DNA of 64,000 nucleotides, taken from the NCBI GenBank assembly GCA_963805925.1, contig CAWDWB010000003.1, forward strand, positions 1,178,001 through 1,242,000, written 5' to 3'. The DNA is from CAMPKL01 sp963805925. Its GTDB lineage: Bacteria; Acidobacteriota; Terriglobia; Bryobacterales; UBA6623. Below the pieces are notes generated by a model that saw nothing but the letters and a program-made list of their open reading frames with translations, was not told the origin of the DNA and did no database searches. The position numbers were made by a program, and so were the translations under genes. Of this stretch, positions 1-9,183 are shown one piece after another (position 1 is the first letter of the stretch; the number at the start of each line of letters is the position of its first letter).

Positions 1-725
1 CCCGAGACGTGATTGCGGCTCACCTGGATTTGCGCCGAAAATTCAGCGTCAAACCAGAGTTGGATGAAGCCGTCGTCAAACTCTTCGTTGGCTGAAGTCA
101 GTCGGTGGCTGTAGAGCGGCGTTGCCGTCGCGAATGCAGCGCGCGGACGCTGGCCGCAAAGCCAAAGAATTTCATCCACGTTGTGTACGGCCATGTCGTA
201 GAGCAGCCCGGCACTGTCGTACCCGTCGGGAAGCGGCGCCGAGTCTTCGAGCGTAGAGACAATCTTGAACGCACGGCCGATGGCGCCTGCCTGGAGCAAC
301 TGCCTGGCGCGCATCAATGCCGGATCGAAGCGACGCTGAAACGCCAGCATCAAGGCGGCGGGGGCGGTACGATTCAGAGCGGCGGTAAACTCGCGGTCCC
401 CCGCGAGCGAATCGGTCATCGGCTTTTCGAGCAGCACACGCAATCCAGCGTCGATTAGCGTTTGCGCATGCTGACGGTGCATCCCGGTGGGCGTCGAGAT
501 GACCGCAGCATCGGCGCCGTGCGCGGCGGTCAACTCTTCCACCGTCGGATATACGGCGACGGCGCCCCCCAACTCAGCGGCAAGTTCGTGTGCGCGCGGC
601 AGATCTGGGTCGACAAGGGCGTTGAGGCGCGCTCGTCCCGACCCGCCCAAACGATGAGCGTGTAGTGCGTGGATTTTCCCGATGCGGCCGAGGCCGACGA
701 CAGCAAGGCGCAACTCGTGTGGCAT
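1..725 (-). CDS. Gfo/Idh/MocA oxidoreductase (inositol 2-dehydrogenase-like), 3' end beyond window
   Basis: NAD(P)-dependent sugar or inositol dehydrogenase, about 241 codons visible. The start ATG is at 725-723 and the frame stays open to the left edge, so the C-terminus is missing. The N-terminus is a Rossmann fold with VVGLGRIGKIHA at about residues 8-19; STPTGMH and the EKP motif (LLEKPMTDS), which holds the family's catalytic Lys, follow. The later segment around HNVDEILWLCG and IQVSRNH matches the substrate domain of inositol/scyllo-inositol dehydrogenases. It is divergent from the deacylase-like gene at 803. Substrate not determinable from sequence; the family call is firm, the inositol assignment is inference. 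Confidence 0.85.
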   Translation of the reverse strand, partial: MPHELRLAVVGLGRIGKIHALHAHRLGGSGRARLNALVDPDLPRAHELAAELGGAVAVYPTVEELTAAHGADAAVISTPTGMHRQHAQTLIDAGLRVLLEKPMTDSLAGDREFTAALNRTAPAALMLAFQRRFDPALMRARQLLQAGAIGRAFKIVSTLEDSAPLPDGYDSAGLLYDMAVHNVDEILWLCGQRPRAAFATATPLYSHRLTSANEEFDDGFIQLWFDAEFSAQIQVSRNHVS

Positions 726-789
726 GAGAGGCTAGGCTACCAAAGCATAGGAGATCGTCGGCGTTGCCGGCGGGGCCTGGCTGACAGTG

Positions 790-795
790 TATGAT
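790..795 (+). promoter_or_regulatory. Candidate -10 box (TATGAT) of a leaderless promoter
   Basis: TATGAT ends 7 nt before the ATG at 803, with no Shine-Dalgarno sequence between. That spacing would place transcription initiation at about the start codon. No convincing -35 hexamer is seen. Confidence 0.4.
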
Positions 796-802
796 CTAGC
801 GC

Positions 803-2224
803 ATGCGAGCGATCTATTCGTTGGTGGTTGCGACTTTCTTCCTGTTCGGCTGCGCCCAAACGCCGGTCTATGACGTGGTGTTGACCGGGGGCCGAGTCAT
901 CGATCCGGCTTCGGGGCTGGACGCCGTGCGCAATGTCGGCATTCAAGGGGAAACAATCGCCGCCGTCAGCGAGGATGAGTTGCGGGGCGCCACGGAATTC
1001 GACGTCTCCGGTCTGGTCGTCGCTCCGGGGTTCATCGATCTGCACCGCCACGGGGACAGTCCAGCCAACTACCGCGCCCAAATTTACGACGGCATCACGT
1101 CGTCGTTGGAACTCGAAATCGGCGTCGAGAACGTCGCGGCCTGGTATGCGGAACGCGAAGGCGCAACGCCGGTCAACTTCGGGGCGGCAGCGTCTCACCC
1201 CTATTCGCGCGACGTGGTGATGTTCGGCCGCAGCACCGGGTTGGCCGCCAACGAGACCAGCGACAAGACAGCGAGCCCGGAGCAGATTGCGGCGACAGTG
1301 GAACGAATCGAGACCGGCCTCCATGAAGGGGCTGTCGGGGTCGGGTTCGGCATCGTCTACACGCCGGGAATCAACGCGGAGGAGCTGAAGGCGGCTTTCG
1401 GGGCCGCAGCCCGCGCCGGCGCCACGGCTCACGTCCACGTACGGGCCGACCCCGGGGATTTCTCGAATCTCGACGAGGTGTTCGCCGCCGCGGAGGCGAC
1501 CGGCGCGTCGTTGCACATCGTGCACATCAACTCCAGCGGCGGCGACCGCGCCTTAGAGTATCTGGAGCGCATCCAAGCCGCGCGCGACCGGGGCCTGGAC
1601 GTGACGACGGAATGCTACCCCTACAATCGCGGCTCGACGGCGATCGACTCGCACCAGTTCGACGACTGGGAGTCTTACACGGACGAGGAATTCGCGGGCT
1701 TCACTTGGGTCGATACGGGAGAGTCGCTCAACCGCGAGAGCTTTGCCAAATACCGCGCGATTGGCGGCACGATTATCTCTCCGGCGACCTATAGCCTCGA
1801 AACCGTGAAGGCGCTTGTCGCGCACCCAATGACGATGATCGCTTCCGACGGCATGTGGCTCGTCAACGGCAAGGCGCATCCGCGAACGTTTGGCACGTTC
1901 TCTCGCGTGCTGGGGAAATACGTTCGCGAAGAAAAAGCATTGACGCTGAACGAGGCGCTGACCAAGATGACGATTCAGCCGGCGCGGCGTCTGGAGAAGC
2001 GGGCGCCGATGATGGCCCGCAAGGGCCGGCTCGAAGTGGGCGCCGACGCGGACATCGTGGTTTTCGATGCGGCGACGGTGACGGACAACGCTACGTATGA
2101 GGACCCTGCCGAATATTCGTCGGGCTTCAGGCATGTGTTTGTGAATGGCGTCCCGACCTTAAAGGATGGGGCGTTCGTTGAAGGAGCGGCGGGGGGAGTG
2201 GGAATTAAGGCGGGCGCCGAGTAG
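803..2224 (+). CDS. D-aminoacylase/N-acyl-D-glutamate deacylase-like amidohydrolase lipoprotein
   Basis: Zinc-dependent amidohydrolase, 473 aa. An N-terminal lipoprotein signal ends in the lipobox LFGC with Cys17, so the enzyme is probably anchored in the periplasm or outer membrane. Visible motifs are the metal-binding HxH in FIDLHRHGD, then AHVHVR, HIVHINSSG and ASDGMW, followed by the C-terminal strand region with GADADIVVFD. The order fits the N-acyl-D-amino-acid deacylase subgroup, which releases D-amino acids from N-acylated derivatives. A role in recycling D-amino acids of peptidoglycan is inference. It stands alone on this strand; both neighbours are on the minus strand. Confidence 0.85.
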   Translation: MRAIYSLVVATFFLFGCAQTPVYDVVLTGGRVIDPASGLDAVRNVGIQGETIAAVSEDELRGATEFDVSGLVVAPGFIDLHRHGDSPANYRAQIYDGITSSLELEIGVENVAAWYAEREGATPVNFGAAASHPYSRDVVMFGRSTGLAANETSDKTASPEQIAATVERIETGLHEGAVGVGFGIVYTPGINAEELKAAFGAAARAGATAHVHVRADPGDFSNLDEVFAAAEATGASLHIVHINSSGGDRALEYLERIQAARDRGLDVTTECYPYNRGSTAIDSHQFDDWESYTDEEFAGFTWVDTGESLNRESFAKYRAIGGTIISPATYSLETVKALVAHPMTMIASDGMWLVNGKAHPRTFGTFSRVLGKYVREEKALTLNEALTKMTIQPARRLEKRAPMMARKGRLEVGADADIVVFDAATVTDNATYEDPAEYSSGFRHVFVNGVPTLKDGAFVEGAAGGVGIKAGAE

Positions 2225-2270
2225 GCGAACTCGCTCCGCTTTGCGCCCCGGCCAGTTGCTTGGCCGTTGC

Positions 2271-2501
2271 TTAGCGATTGATCAGCTTCTGCATCTGTTC
2301 GGTGTAGCGTTCGCCCTGGACGGCAACGTTTTCCAGAACCTCTCCGATTTCGCCGTGGTCGCTGGCAGTCAGCTCCAGATCCGCGACCTCGATATTCCAA
2401 ACCGGCTTCGGACAGACCGAAATGGGCCAACCGCCGATGCGCGATATTCGGACACTGCGTTCGCCGGACGCGGCGCGGCGGGAGTATCGGCAAGAAAACG
2501 G
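2271..2501 (-). pseudogene. C-terminal gene remnant without start codon
   Basis: An open frame on the minus strand runs from the in-frame stop at 2504-2502 to a TAA at 2273-2271. Its last 45 or so residues (ending GERYTEQMQKLINR) have ordinary protein-like composition, with VWNIEVADLELTA upstream. There is no ATG, GTG or TTG before the conserved-looking part. It lies between the end of the symporter gene (2509) and the convergent deacylase-like gene (2224). I read it as the 3' stump of a decayed or frame-disrupted gene; family unknown. It could also be a chance frame. Confidence 0.35.
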
Positions 2502-2508
2502 TCAGCGC

Positions 2509-4161
2509 CTAACCGGTGAAGTAAGAGAGGATGCCGATCACGATACTGACCAGGACGACGGACAAGGCCATGTCCATGGGCGTCATGCTGAGGCGGGCTT
2601 CGGCCTGATCTTCGGCGGTAAGCGTGCCGAAGGCGAGGCCGCGAATGCGCGAGTAGTCGGGCGGGCTGGTCATCAGCGTGACGGCGATACACAGGGCGAC
2701 TGAGAAGAGGAACAGGAAGATCGCCATGTGGGCGAAGTTGATGGTGGCGAAGCCAAACAGCATTCCGCCAGGATTGGTCCCCGCCAGGATGTCGGACTGG
2801 TAGTAGATTTCACTGCCGAGCCGCACAACCAACATCACGAGCCCAGCCATGAGGGTCGTGATAGCGGCCGGAGCGTTGACGCGCTTCCACAAAATACCCA
2901 GCAAGAAAACGGTGGTGACCGGCGGCGCAATGTAGGACTGCACATTCTGCAGGTATTGGTACATGACGCCACCGCCGATGCGCATCATGACCGGGATCCA
3001 GATCAGTCCCGCGACCACGATGACGCCGGTGGCGATGCGGCCTACATTGAGCAGTTTCCGGTCGGTGGTGTCGGGGCGCAGTTTCTTGTAGATATCGAGC
3101 GTGAAGAGGGTCGAAGCGGAGTTGAATACGGATGCGAGCGAACTCATCAGTGCGGCCATCAGGCCGCCGGCGACCAGGCCTTTCAGCCCGGTGGGAAGCA
3201 GCGTGGTGACCAGCATGGGGAAGGCGCGGTCGGCGGCGGTGACGCTATAGATTTCCGGTTGCTGGATGGTTAGAGCAAGCGCAATGATGCCGGGGATCAG
3301 AAAGATCAAGATCGGCATGAGCTTGAGGTAAGCGCCGAAAATAGCGCCGCGGCGTCCGATAGTGATGTTCTGGGCGGCCAGGGCGCGCTGCACGATGTAT
3401 TGGTCGGTACACCAATACCAGATGCCGACGATCGTCCCGCCGAACAGCAGGCCGGTCCAGGGGAATGCCGGATCGCTCATCGGCCGCCACATGTTGAAGT
3501 GATCGGGATGGATAGCTGTCACGGTCGCCCGCACCTGCGCCCAACCGCCGGCCTCGCGCAACCCAAGGAAAGTGATGATCGAGGAGCCAAGAATCAACAC
3601 CACCGTCTGGAAGGCCTCGGTGTAGACCACTGCCTTGAGGCCGCCGATGATCGTGTAGATGCCGGTGAAGATCACGATGCCGATGGCGCCGTACCAGAAG
3701 GGGATGCCCATCAGTTCGGAGACGACAATGCCGCCGGCGTAGATCGTGATCGACACCTTAGTCAGCACGTAAGCCACGATCGAGAACAGCGACAAAAACC
3801 AGCGGGAGCGGGCGTCGAAGCGTTTCTCTAGAAACTCGGGCGTGGTAAAAATGCCGCTGCGCATGTAGAAGGGTAGAAACAGCCAGCCGAGCAACAAGAC
3901 AATCCAAGCGTGGAGTTCGTAGTGGGCCATCGGCGTTCCGGACTGAAAACCCGTGCCGGCGAGACCAACGACGTGTTCGGAGCCGATGTTGGAGGCGAAG
4001 ATCGAGCAACCGATGACGAACCAGCCGACGTGGCGTCCGGCGAGGAAGTAGTCTTCGGTGCTCTTGTTCTTTTGGAGCGCCACCCAGAGCGCGATTCCGA
4101 TGAGCGCGAGGAAGTAGATGGCGAGGACGACGTAGTCGACGCCGTTGAGTACAGAGTTCAT
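2509..4161 (-). CDS. Sodium:solute symporter, SSS/SGLT-like
   Basis: Inner-membrane Na+-coupled transporter, 550 aa, about 14 hydrophobic helices. The N-terminus has STEDYFLAGRHVGW, the SSS signature of the first loop, followed by GCSIFASNIGSEH and later IGGLKAVVYTEAFQ, which is typical of the Na+/sugar (SGLT) branch. It lies 65 bp downstream of the sulfatase gene on the same strand and is probably co-transcribed with it, so its cargo may be a sugar or sugar acid released from a sulfated glycan; that substrate is inference. Length is normal for the family. Confidence 0.88.
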   Translation of the reverse strand: MNSVLNGVDYVVLAIYFLALIGIALWVALQKNKSTEDYFLAGRHVGWFVIGCSIFASNIGSEHVVGLAGTGFQSGTPMAHYELHAWIVLLLGWLFLPFYMRSGIFTTPEFLEKRFDARSRWFLSLFSIVAYVLTKVSITIYAGGIVVSELMGIPFWYGAIGIVIFTGIYTIIGGLKAVVYTEAFQTVVLILGSSIITFLGLREAGGWAQVRATVTAIHPDHFNMWRPMSDPAFPWTGLLFGGTIVGIWYWCTDQYIVQRALAAQNITIGRRGAIFGAYLKLMPILIFLIPGIIALALTIQQPEIYSVTAADRAFPMLVTTLLPTGLKGLVAGGLMAALMSSLASVFNSASTLFTLDIYKKLRPDTTDRKLLNVGRIATGVIVVAGLIWIPVMMRIGGGVMYQYLQNVQSYIAPPVTTVFLLGILWKRVNAPAAITTLMAGLVMLVVRLGSEIYYQSDILAGTNPGGMLFGFATINFAHMAIFLFLFSVALCIAVTLMTSPPDYSRIRGLAFGTLTAEDQAEARLSMTPMDMALSVVLVSIVIGILSYFTG

Positions 4162-4226
4162 GGCAATGGTCGGGCTGGGCCCGATGCATTGTCGCTAATC
4201 CAGACTTCGGGCGCCACCCTCTGCCG

Positions 4227-5660
4227 CTATTGAAAAATATAAGGCGCGATCGGCGGCGCTTTCGGGTCGCGGGCCGGCGCCTCGAAAACTCCGGTTTCGT
4301 GGTCGCCTTGGTCTTGGCGCCACTTTTCGACACGGGAGCGCAGATCCTGCAATACGGTTTGGTAGTGGGGATCCGCTGCCAGGTTGTGGATTTCGTTGGG
4401 ATCCTGCCTGACGTCGTAGAGCTCTTCTTTGGGACGGTTGTGATAGCGCCATAGGACAGCGGCCGACAGCGGGTCTTCGTAGGAACGTTGCACCCAGGAC
4501 GGCCAGTATTCTTCGCCGTAACCGTCGACTCCCGACTTGTCGATGTGCGTGGTGTAAATGATCTCCGGCGCTAGATTGAGAATGTACTTGTAGCGCGTGG
4601 TGCGGATCATGCGCATGGGCGACTGGTTCATCGTGCCGTCGCCGGTGTGGCTGGCGAATACCGCGTCGCGGATATGGTTGACTTCTCCGCGCAAGAGAGG
4701 AAGGAGGCTCATGCCGTCGATCTGGGCGCCTTGCTGGGGAGCTGTCCCTCCAGCGATCTCAACAATGGTCGGCAGCACGTCGACGAGCGAGACGAGTGCG
4801 TCCGTCTCCGCGTTGCCTGCCACCGTACCGGGCCAGCGGATCAATAAGGGAACGTGGACGCCGTAATCATAGAGATTCCACTTGCCGAAGGCCCACTGCG
4901 GTCCCTGGTCGGCGGTGAAGATCACGACGGTGTTCTCGGTCAGATGATTCCTTTCGAGACTCTCGAGAAGCTTCCCGACATTGCGATCCATCTTCGAAAT
5001 ATCGGTGTAATAGCGAGCCCTCGCCTGGCGGGTGTCTTGCGTATCGATGTGAATGGAAGGAACGTCTACGCTCGCCGAGTCGTAGATGGGATTCTCGGGC
5101 CAATAGACGTGCGGGCTGTGATCGGCGACGACCAGCATAAAGGGCTGTTTGGCTTTGGAGGCGCTGGAAATCCAAGCATCGACCGGCTCCATATTGAGGT
5201 CCGTCCAGAGCACGCCTTGCCCTTCATGGCCCGGTTCGGGCACGTCCGAGTGGTGAATCAATTCGAATGGGAAGGCGTCTATCGGACCGACGTGAAACTT
5301 GCCGGCGATGGCGACCTTGTAGCCAAGCGGCTGCAGGTACAGCGGGAGAGTACGCACGCCCTGTTTGACGCCCGCATGATTGGCGTGTGCGCCGTTACGA
5401 AAGGGCAACAAGCCGCTGTAGAGGGAAGCCCTGGATGGGGAACAGGTGGGGGAGCTGGCAAAGGCCCGATTGAATAGCAGCGCGTTCTTGGCCAACGCAT
5501 CGAGGTTCGGAGTTCGAACGACCGTATTGCCGTAGGGGCCGATATCATTGGCGCCCAGATCGTCGGCGATGAACACGACGACGTTGGGAGGGGCCGCGAC
5601 GAGCGCCGTTGCCGCAACGATCAAGGCGAGAAGGAGTCTGTAGGGCTGGCGGTTTGTCAT
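4227..5660 (-). CDS. Exported sulfatase (type I, N-sulfoglucosamine sulfohydrolase-like)
   Basis: Alkaline-phosphatase-superfamily sulfatase, 477 aa, with an N-terminal Sec signal (residues about 8-23). Metal-binding Asp residues are in IADDLGANDIG (D33, D34). The sulfatase signature is CSPSRASLYSG, so Cys73 is the residue expected to be converted to formylglycine by a maturase that is not in this window. The overall pattern (SPTCSPSR, AGKFHVGP) resembles heparan N-sulfatase-type enzymes; the exact substrate is unknown. First gene of a probable sulfatase-symporter operon. The start lies only 19 bp from the nominal start of the divergent enolase-superfamily gene. Confidence 0.88.
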   Translation of the reverse strand: MTNRQPYRLLLALIVAATALVAAPPNVVVFIADDLGANDIGPYGNTVVRTPNLDALAKNALLFNRAFASSPTCSPSRASLYSGLLPFRNGAHANHAGVKQGVRTLPLYLQPLGYKVAIAGKFHVGPIDAFPFELIHHSDVPEPGHEGQGVLWTDLNMEPVDAWISSASKAKQPFMLVVADHSPHVYWPENPIYDSASVDVPSIHIDTQDTRQARARYYTDISKMDRNVGKLLESLERNHLTENTVVIFTADQGPQWAFGKWNLYDYGVHVPLLIRWPGTVAGNAETDALVSLVDVLPTIVEIAGGTAPQQGAQIDGMSLLPLLRGEVNHIRDAVFASHTGDGTMNQSPMRMIRTTRYKYILNLAPEIIYTTHIDKSGVDGYGEEYWPSWVQRSYEDPLSAAVLWRYHNRPKEELYDVRQDPNEIHNLAADPHYQTVLQDLRSRVEKWRQDQGDHETGVFEAPARDPKAPPIAPYIFQ

Positions 5661-5679
5661 CTTCGGCTATAGGATACCC

Positions 5680-6861
5680 ATGCTCTCGGATCGGTTTACC
5701 ATGGATCGGTTGACGCCGAACGAGGAGATGTACGACAGCCCCATGAAGATTACCGAAGTCAAAGCAACCCGCTACAGCAGCGGCACGGAGGGCTACACGG
5801 CCGAGATCGTGATCGTCGAGGTGGTCACCGATTCGGACCTCCGTGGCCTGGGATTCGCCAGCGGCACGGCCGGCACCGGCTCCCTGGTGGCGGATGTGGT
5901 GGAACGGTTTTTCGCGCCGCTGCTGATCGGGGAGGACCCGTTGCTGACCGAGACTTTGTGGCAGCGGCTGTTCCACGAGGCCATTCCCCGCCGAGGCGGC
6001 GATGGGCTGGTGCGCGTGTGCCTGTCGGCGGTGGACTTTGCGCTATGGGACATCAAGGGCAAGCAGATGGGGGTTCCCGTGGCGACGCTGCTCGGGGGAC
6101 GCCGCGAGCTGATCCCCACCTACGCGAACTGCGCTCATCACATGCCGCCCGAGGCGCTGGCCGAACGTGCGGCTGAATATGTCAGTCAAGGGCATCGTGC
6201 GCTCAAGATCCGCGGCTCGCGCACTTTCGTATCTCTCGAAGAGGCCACCGATCGGGTACGCCACGTCAGGGCCGCGATCGGCCCTGACGTGCGCTTGATG
6301 GTGGACGTCAACGGCACCTGGGACGTCGATTCGGCGATTCAGCAGCTCAAGCGGTGGGAGCCCTACGACGTGTATTGGCTAGAAGAGCCGGTGCCGCCGC
6401 AAGATATCGCCGGCTATCGTCGTGTAAGGACCCGGGCGGGAAGCGTCTACATCGCCGGCGGCGAGCAGCACGCCGGGCTGAACGAGTTCAAGCAGCTCAT
6501 CGAGCAGGACGCGGTGGACGTCGTGCAACCGAACGCCGCGGTCACCGGCGGCATTACCGACTGGTTGAAGATTCACGCCTTCGCCACCGCCCATCAAGTG
6601 CCGGTATCGCCCTGGAACCTGCAGATGGTTCACCTACACATGGCGGCGGGATTGGGGAACGTGCAATGGATCGAGTACTTCATGCCTGACAATGCCCTGC
6701 TTGAGTTTCAAGGCCGGCTATTCAAAGGGCCGTTGATGGCCGAGACCAGGACCGACGAGGGAATCTTCCTCAAGGCTCCCGTCGCGCCCGGGCTTGGGCT
6801 CGAGTTGGACGAAGCCGTGGCGGCCGAGAGCGTCGTCTCCGGGCCAGGTCTGGGGCGTTAA
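5680..6861 (+). CDS. Mandelate racemase/muconate lactonizing enzyme family protein
   Basis: Enolase-superfamily enzyme, 393 aa from the first ATG, which has AGGA 6 nt upstream. The family normally begins like MKITEVKATRY, which is the ATG at 5743, so the first 21 residues may be untranslated. The capping domain is at about 20-140. In the barrel: ALKIRG (KxR in place of the common KxK), the metal ligands in MVDVNGTWD, WLEEPVPP and AGGEQHAG, then SPWNLQMVHLH near the C-terminus. It probably acts on a sugar acid (dehydration or isomerisation). Divergent from the sulfatase gene. Confidence 0.82.
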   Translation: MLSDRFTMDRLTPNEEMYDSPMKITEVKATRYSSGTEGYTAEIVIVEVVTDSDLRGLGFASGTAGTGSLVADVVERFFAPLLIGEDPLLTETLWQRLFHEAIPRRGGDGLVRVCLSAVDFALWDIKGKQMGVPVATLLGGRRELIPTYANCAHHMPPEALAERAAEYVSQGHRALKIRGSRTFVSLEEATDRVRHVRAAIGPDVRLMVDVNGTWDVDSAIQQLKRWEPYDVYWLEEPVPPQDIAGYRRVRTRAGSVYIAGGEQHAGLNEFKQLIEQDAVDVVQPNAAVTGGITDWLKIHAFATAHQVPVSPWNLQMVHLHMAAGLGNVQWIEYFMPDNALLEFQGRLFKGPLMAETRTDEGIFLKAPVAPGLGLELDEAVAAESVVSGPGLGR

Positions 6862-6931
6862 GCGACAGGTAAACGCCGTCGCCAGGGACTGGCCCTTGGC
6901 ATTTACCCGCGTTGGAAGTTCGTCGTCCCCG

Positions 6932-6937
6932 TATAAT
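6932..6937 (+). promoter_or_regulatory. Candidate -10 box (TATAAT) for the ntrY-like gene
   Basis: A perfect TATAAT lies 23 nt upstream of the TTG start at 6961. A partial -35 (TTGGAA, 6912-6917) is at a short spacing of 14 nt, so the -35 is uncertain. A GGAAG sequence just before the start could serve as ribosome binding site. Confidence 0.4.
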
Positions 6938-6960
6938 TCGAGGGTCGAGGCGGAAGTTGT

Positions 6961-9183
6961 TTGCCTAGAAGAAGTCAGCGGCTCTATTTGGCATTGCTCG
7001 GCGTCCTATTCGTGGCGCTGGTGGCATTGTCGTTTTGGCACACGTCGCTGAGCTTTGGGGACTTCCGCCCCGATAACACGGTCATCGGCTTTGTGCTGTG
7101 GGGAATGCTGATGCTGGTCGCCTTGGGCGTCCTGGCGCTGGGCTTCCTTCTCTTCCGCGCGCTGCTCAAACTTTACATCGAACGTCGGCAGGGACGACTG
7201 GGCTCGAAGATCAAGACCAAGCTGGTCGGCGGCGCGTTGGTCCTGTCGATCGTACCCGTGGTCGCGATGGTGGTTTTTTCGTTCACGATGATGAGCCGCA
7301 CGTTCGACAAATGGCTCTTTACACAAACGCCGCAAATCCTCGCCGACTCGGAGGCCATGCTGGAGCAGTTGAACCTGATCATGCGGGACAAGACCGCTGC
7401 CGACGCCTTATGGGTAGCCTCGTTGCCGCTCGCCGCCAGCCCCTTTCAAACGGCAGGAGCGGCGCCGGGCGCGCTGGATGAGTTATCGGAAACGCTCAAG
7501 CGGCTCGATGCCCAGTACGTCGGCTTCTTGCCGATGGGCGCGACGCGGGCGACGTGGGAAGTTCGTTCCGGGGATTTGATCGCCGGAGCCGTGGAATGGC
7601 GGTTGCCGGAGGGCGTCGAGTCAGGCTTTACGAACGACTTGGTTTGGGGCGTGGCGACTATCCGCGCGGGAGGCGAACAAGTGGGCCGCGTGGTCGTCGC
7701 CTGGCGCATTCCCGACGAGATCCAGTCGCGTCAAGCGGCAATGGCGGAACGCTTCGGCGAGTACCGCACGATCGAAGCCGAGCGCACGAACATCAGATAT
7801 TTCTATAACGGGCTGCTGGCGCTGATTACGATTTTTGTGCTGTTCGTCTCGGTCTGGCTGGCGCTCTATTTGTCGCGGCAGATTAGTACGCCGATTGAAG
7901 CGTTGATCGACGCCACTGCGGAAGTCTCCAGCGGCCACTTGGAGCATCGCGTACAAGTGCCGGCAATGGACGAGTTGGGCGGACTAATCGCGTCGTTCAA
8001 CAGCATGACCCAGCGGCTGGAGGAGCAGACGACCGAACTGCAGCAAAGCAATCAAGAACTGGGGAAGGCCAACGCGGAGATTGATTCGAGGCGGCGGCTG
8101 ATCAACGCCATCTTGGAGAGCGTCACTCCCGCAGTGCTGTCGGTCAATGAGTTCGGCGACATATTCAAGGCGAACCCGGCGGTGCGCCATATTTTCCGCC
8201 TGCCGGATGACCGCCCGCCGCTGCGCGTGGACGACTTGTTTGGGCCAGAAGACCGCGACGAGGTGCACTACATGCTGCAGCGCGCCCGGCGGACGGGGCT
8301 GTGTTCGCGGAACTTTGAGCTGCAGAGCCGCGGCCGCATCCAGCACTTAGCCGTGACGGTGACGTCGCTGGACGCCAATGAAGCGACGGTCCGCGACCCG
8401 GCCGGATACGTGATCGTCGTCGAAGATACGACCGATCTGTTGCGCGCGCAGAAAGAGGCCGCCTGGACGGAGGTCGCCAGAAGAGTCGCTCACGAAATCA
8501 AGAATCCGCTGACGCCGATCGCGCTGTCTGCCGAGCGTATGCAGAAACTGCTCAACAAGATGGCTGATACGGACGACCCCGCAGCCCGCCGTGAATTGCG
8601 CGAGAGCTTCGGGCGATCCACACAAACGATCGTGGGAGAAGTTGAAACGCTGCGGCGATTAGTCGACGAGTTCGCGCAGTTGGCGCAGTTCCCGAAAGCG
8701 CAACTGGAGAAAGGCGATCTCAACGATGCGGTGGCCGAGGCGACGGCGGTTTTTGAAGGACGGATCGACGATATCCAGCTCAAAGTCGACTCCGCCGCGA
8801 CTCTGCCGCCGGTGATGATCGACCGCGAACACATCAAGAGACTCATCGTGAACTTAATCGACAATGCCGCGGAAGCGCTGGAAGGCGCGTTGGTCAAAGA
8901 GATCGTCGTCCGGACAGCCTCCTCCGAAACGCCGGAGACGGTCGTGTTGACGGTCTCCGATTCCGGTCCAGGCATCTCTCCGCAGGACAAAGAGCGTTTG
9001 TTCTTGCCCTACTTCTCGACCAAGGAGCGCGGCACGGGCTTGGGCCTGGCCATCGTCAGCCGGATTGTGGGCGAACATGGGGGAACGATACGCGTGGAAG
9101 ACAATCGGCCGACGGGTACGCGGTTCATCGTGGAATTGCCTGTCGCTGAGGTTCCCGCGCTGATGGGGACAAAACAGACGTGA
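6961..9183 (+). CDS. NtrY-like sensor histidine kinase
   Basis: Membrane histidine kinase, 740 aa, TTG start with GGAAG upstream. Three hydrophobic segments lie in residues 8-111 and a fourth at about 280-304 flanks a periplasmic sensor region. HAMP (305-360) and PAS (375-490) follow, then the HisKA domain with VAHEIKNPLTPIALS, where His511 is the predicted phosphorylation site. The ATPase domain shows the N box (VNLIDNAAEAL), DSGPGIS and GTGLGLAIV. The three-helix N-terminus and the H-box wording match NtrY, which pairs with NtrX. Its stop overlaps the GTG start of the regulator gene by 4 nt, so the two are translationally coupled. Signal sensed is not readable from sequence. Confidence 0.9.
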   Translation: MPRRSQRLYLALLGVLFVALVALSFWHTSLSFGDFRPDNTVIGFVLWGMLMLVALGVLALGFLLFRALLKLYIERRQGRLGSKIKTKLVGGALVLSIVPVVAMVVFSFTMMSRTFDKWLFTQTPQILADSEAMLEQLNLIMRDKTAADALWVASLPLAASPFQTAGAAPGALDELSETLKRLDAQYVGFLPMGATRATWEVRSGDLIAGAVEWRLPEGVESGFTNDLVWGVATIRAGGEQVGRVVVAWRIPDEIQSRQAAMAERFGEYRTIEAERTNIRYFYNGLLALITIFVLFVSVWLALYLSRQISTPIEALIDATAEVSSGHLEHRVQVPAMDELGGLIASFNSMTQRLEEQTTELQQSNQELGKANAEIDSRRRLINAILESVTPAVLSVNEFGDIFKANPAVRHIFRLPDDRPPLRVDDLFGPEDRDEVHYMLQRARRTGLCSRNFELQSRGRIQHLAVTVTSLDANEATVRDPAGYVIVVEDTTDLLRAQKEAAWTEVARRVAHEIKNPLTPIALSAERMQKLLNKMADTDDPAARRELRESFGRSTQTIVGEVETLRRLVDEFAQLAQFPKAQLEKGDLNDAVAEATAVFEGRIDDIQLKVDSAATLPPVMIDREHIKRLIVNLIDNAAEALEGALVKEIVVRTASSETPETVVLTVSDSGPGISPQDKERLFLPYFSTKERGTGLGLAIVSRIVGEHGGTIRVEDNRPTGTRFIVELPVAEVPALMGTKQT

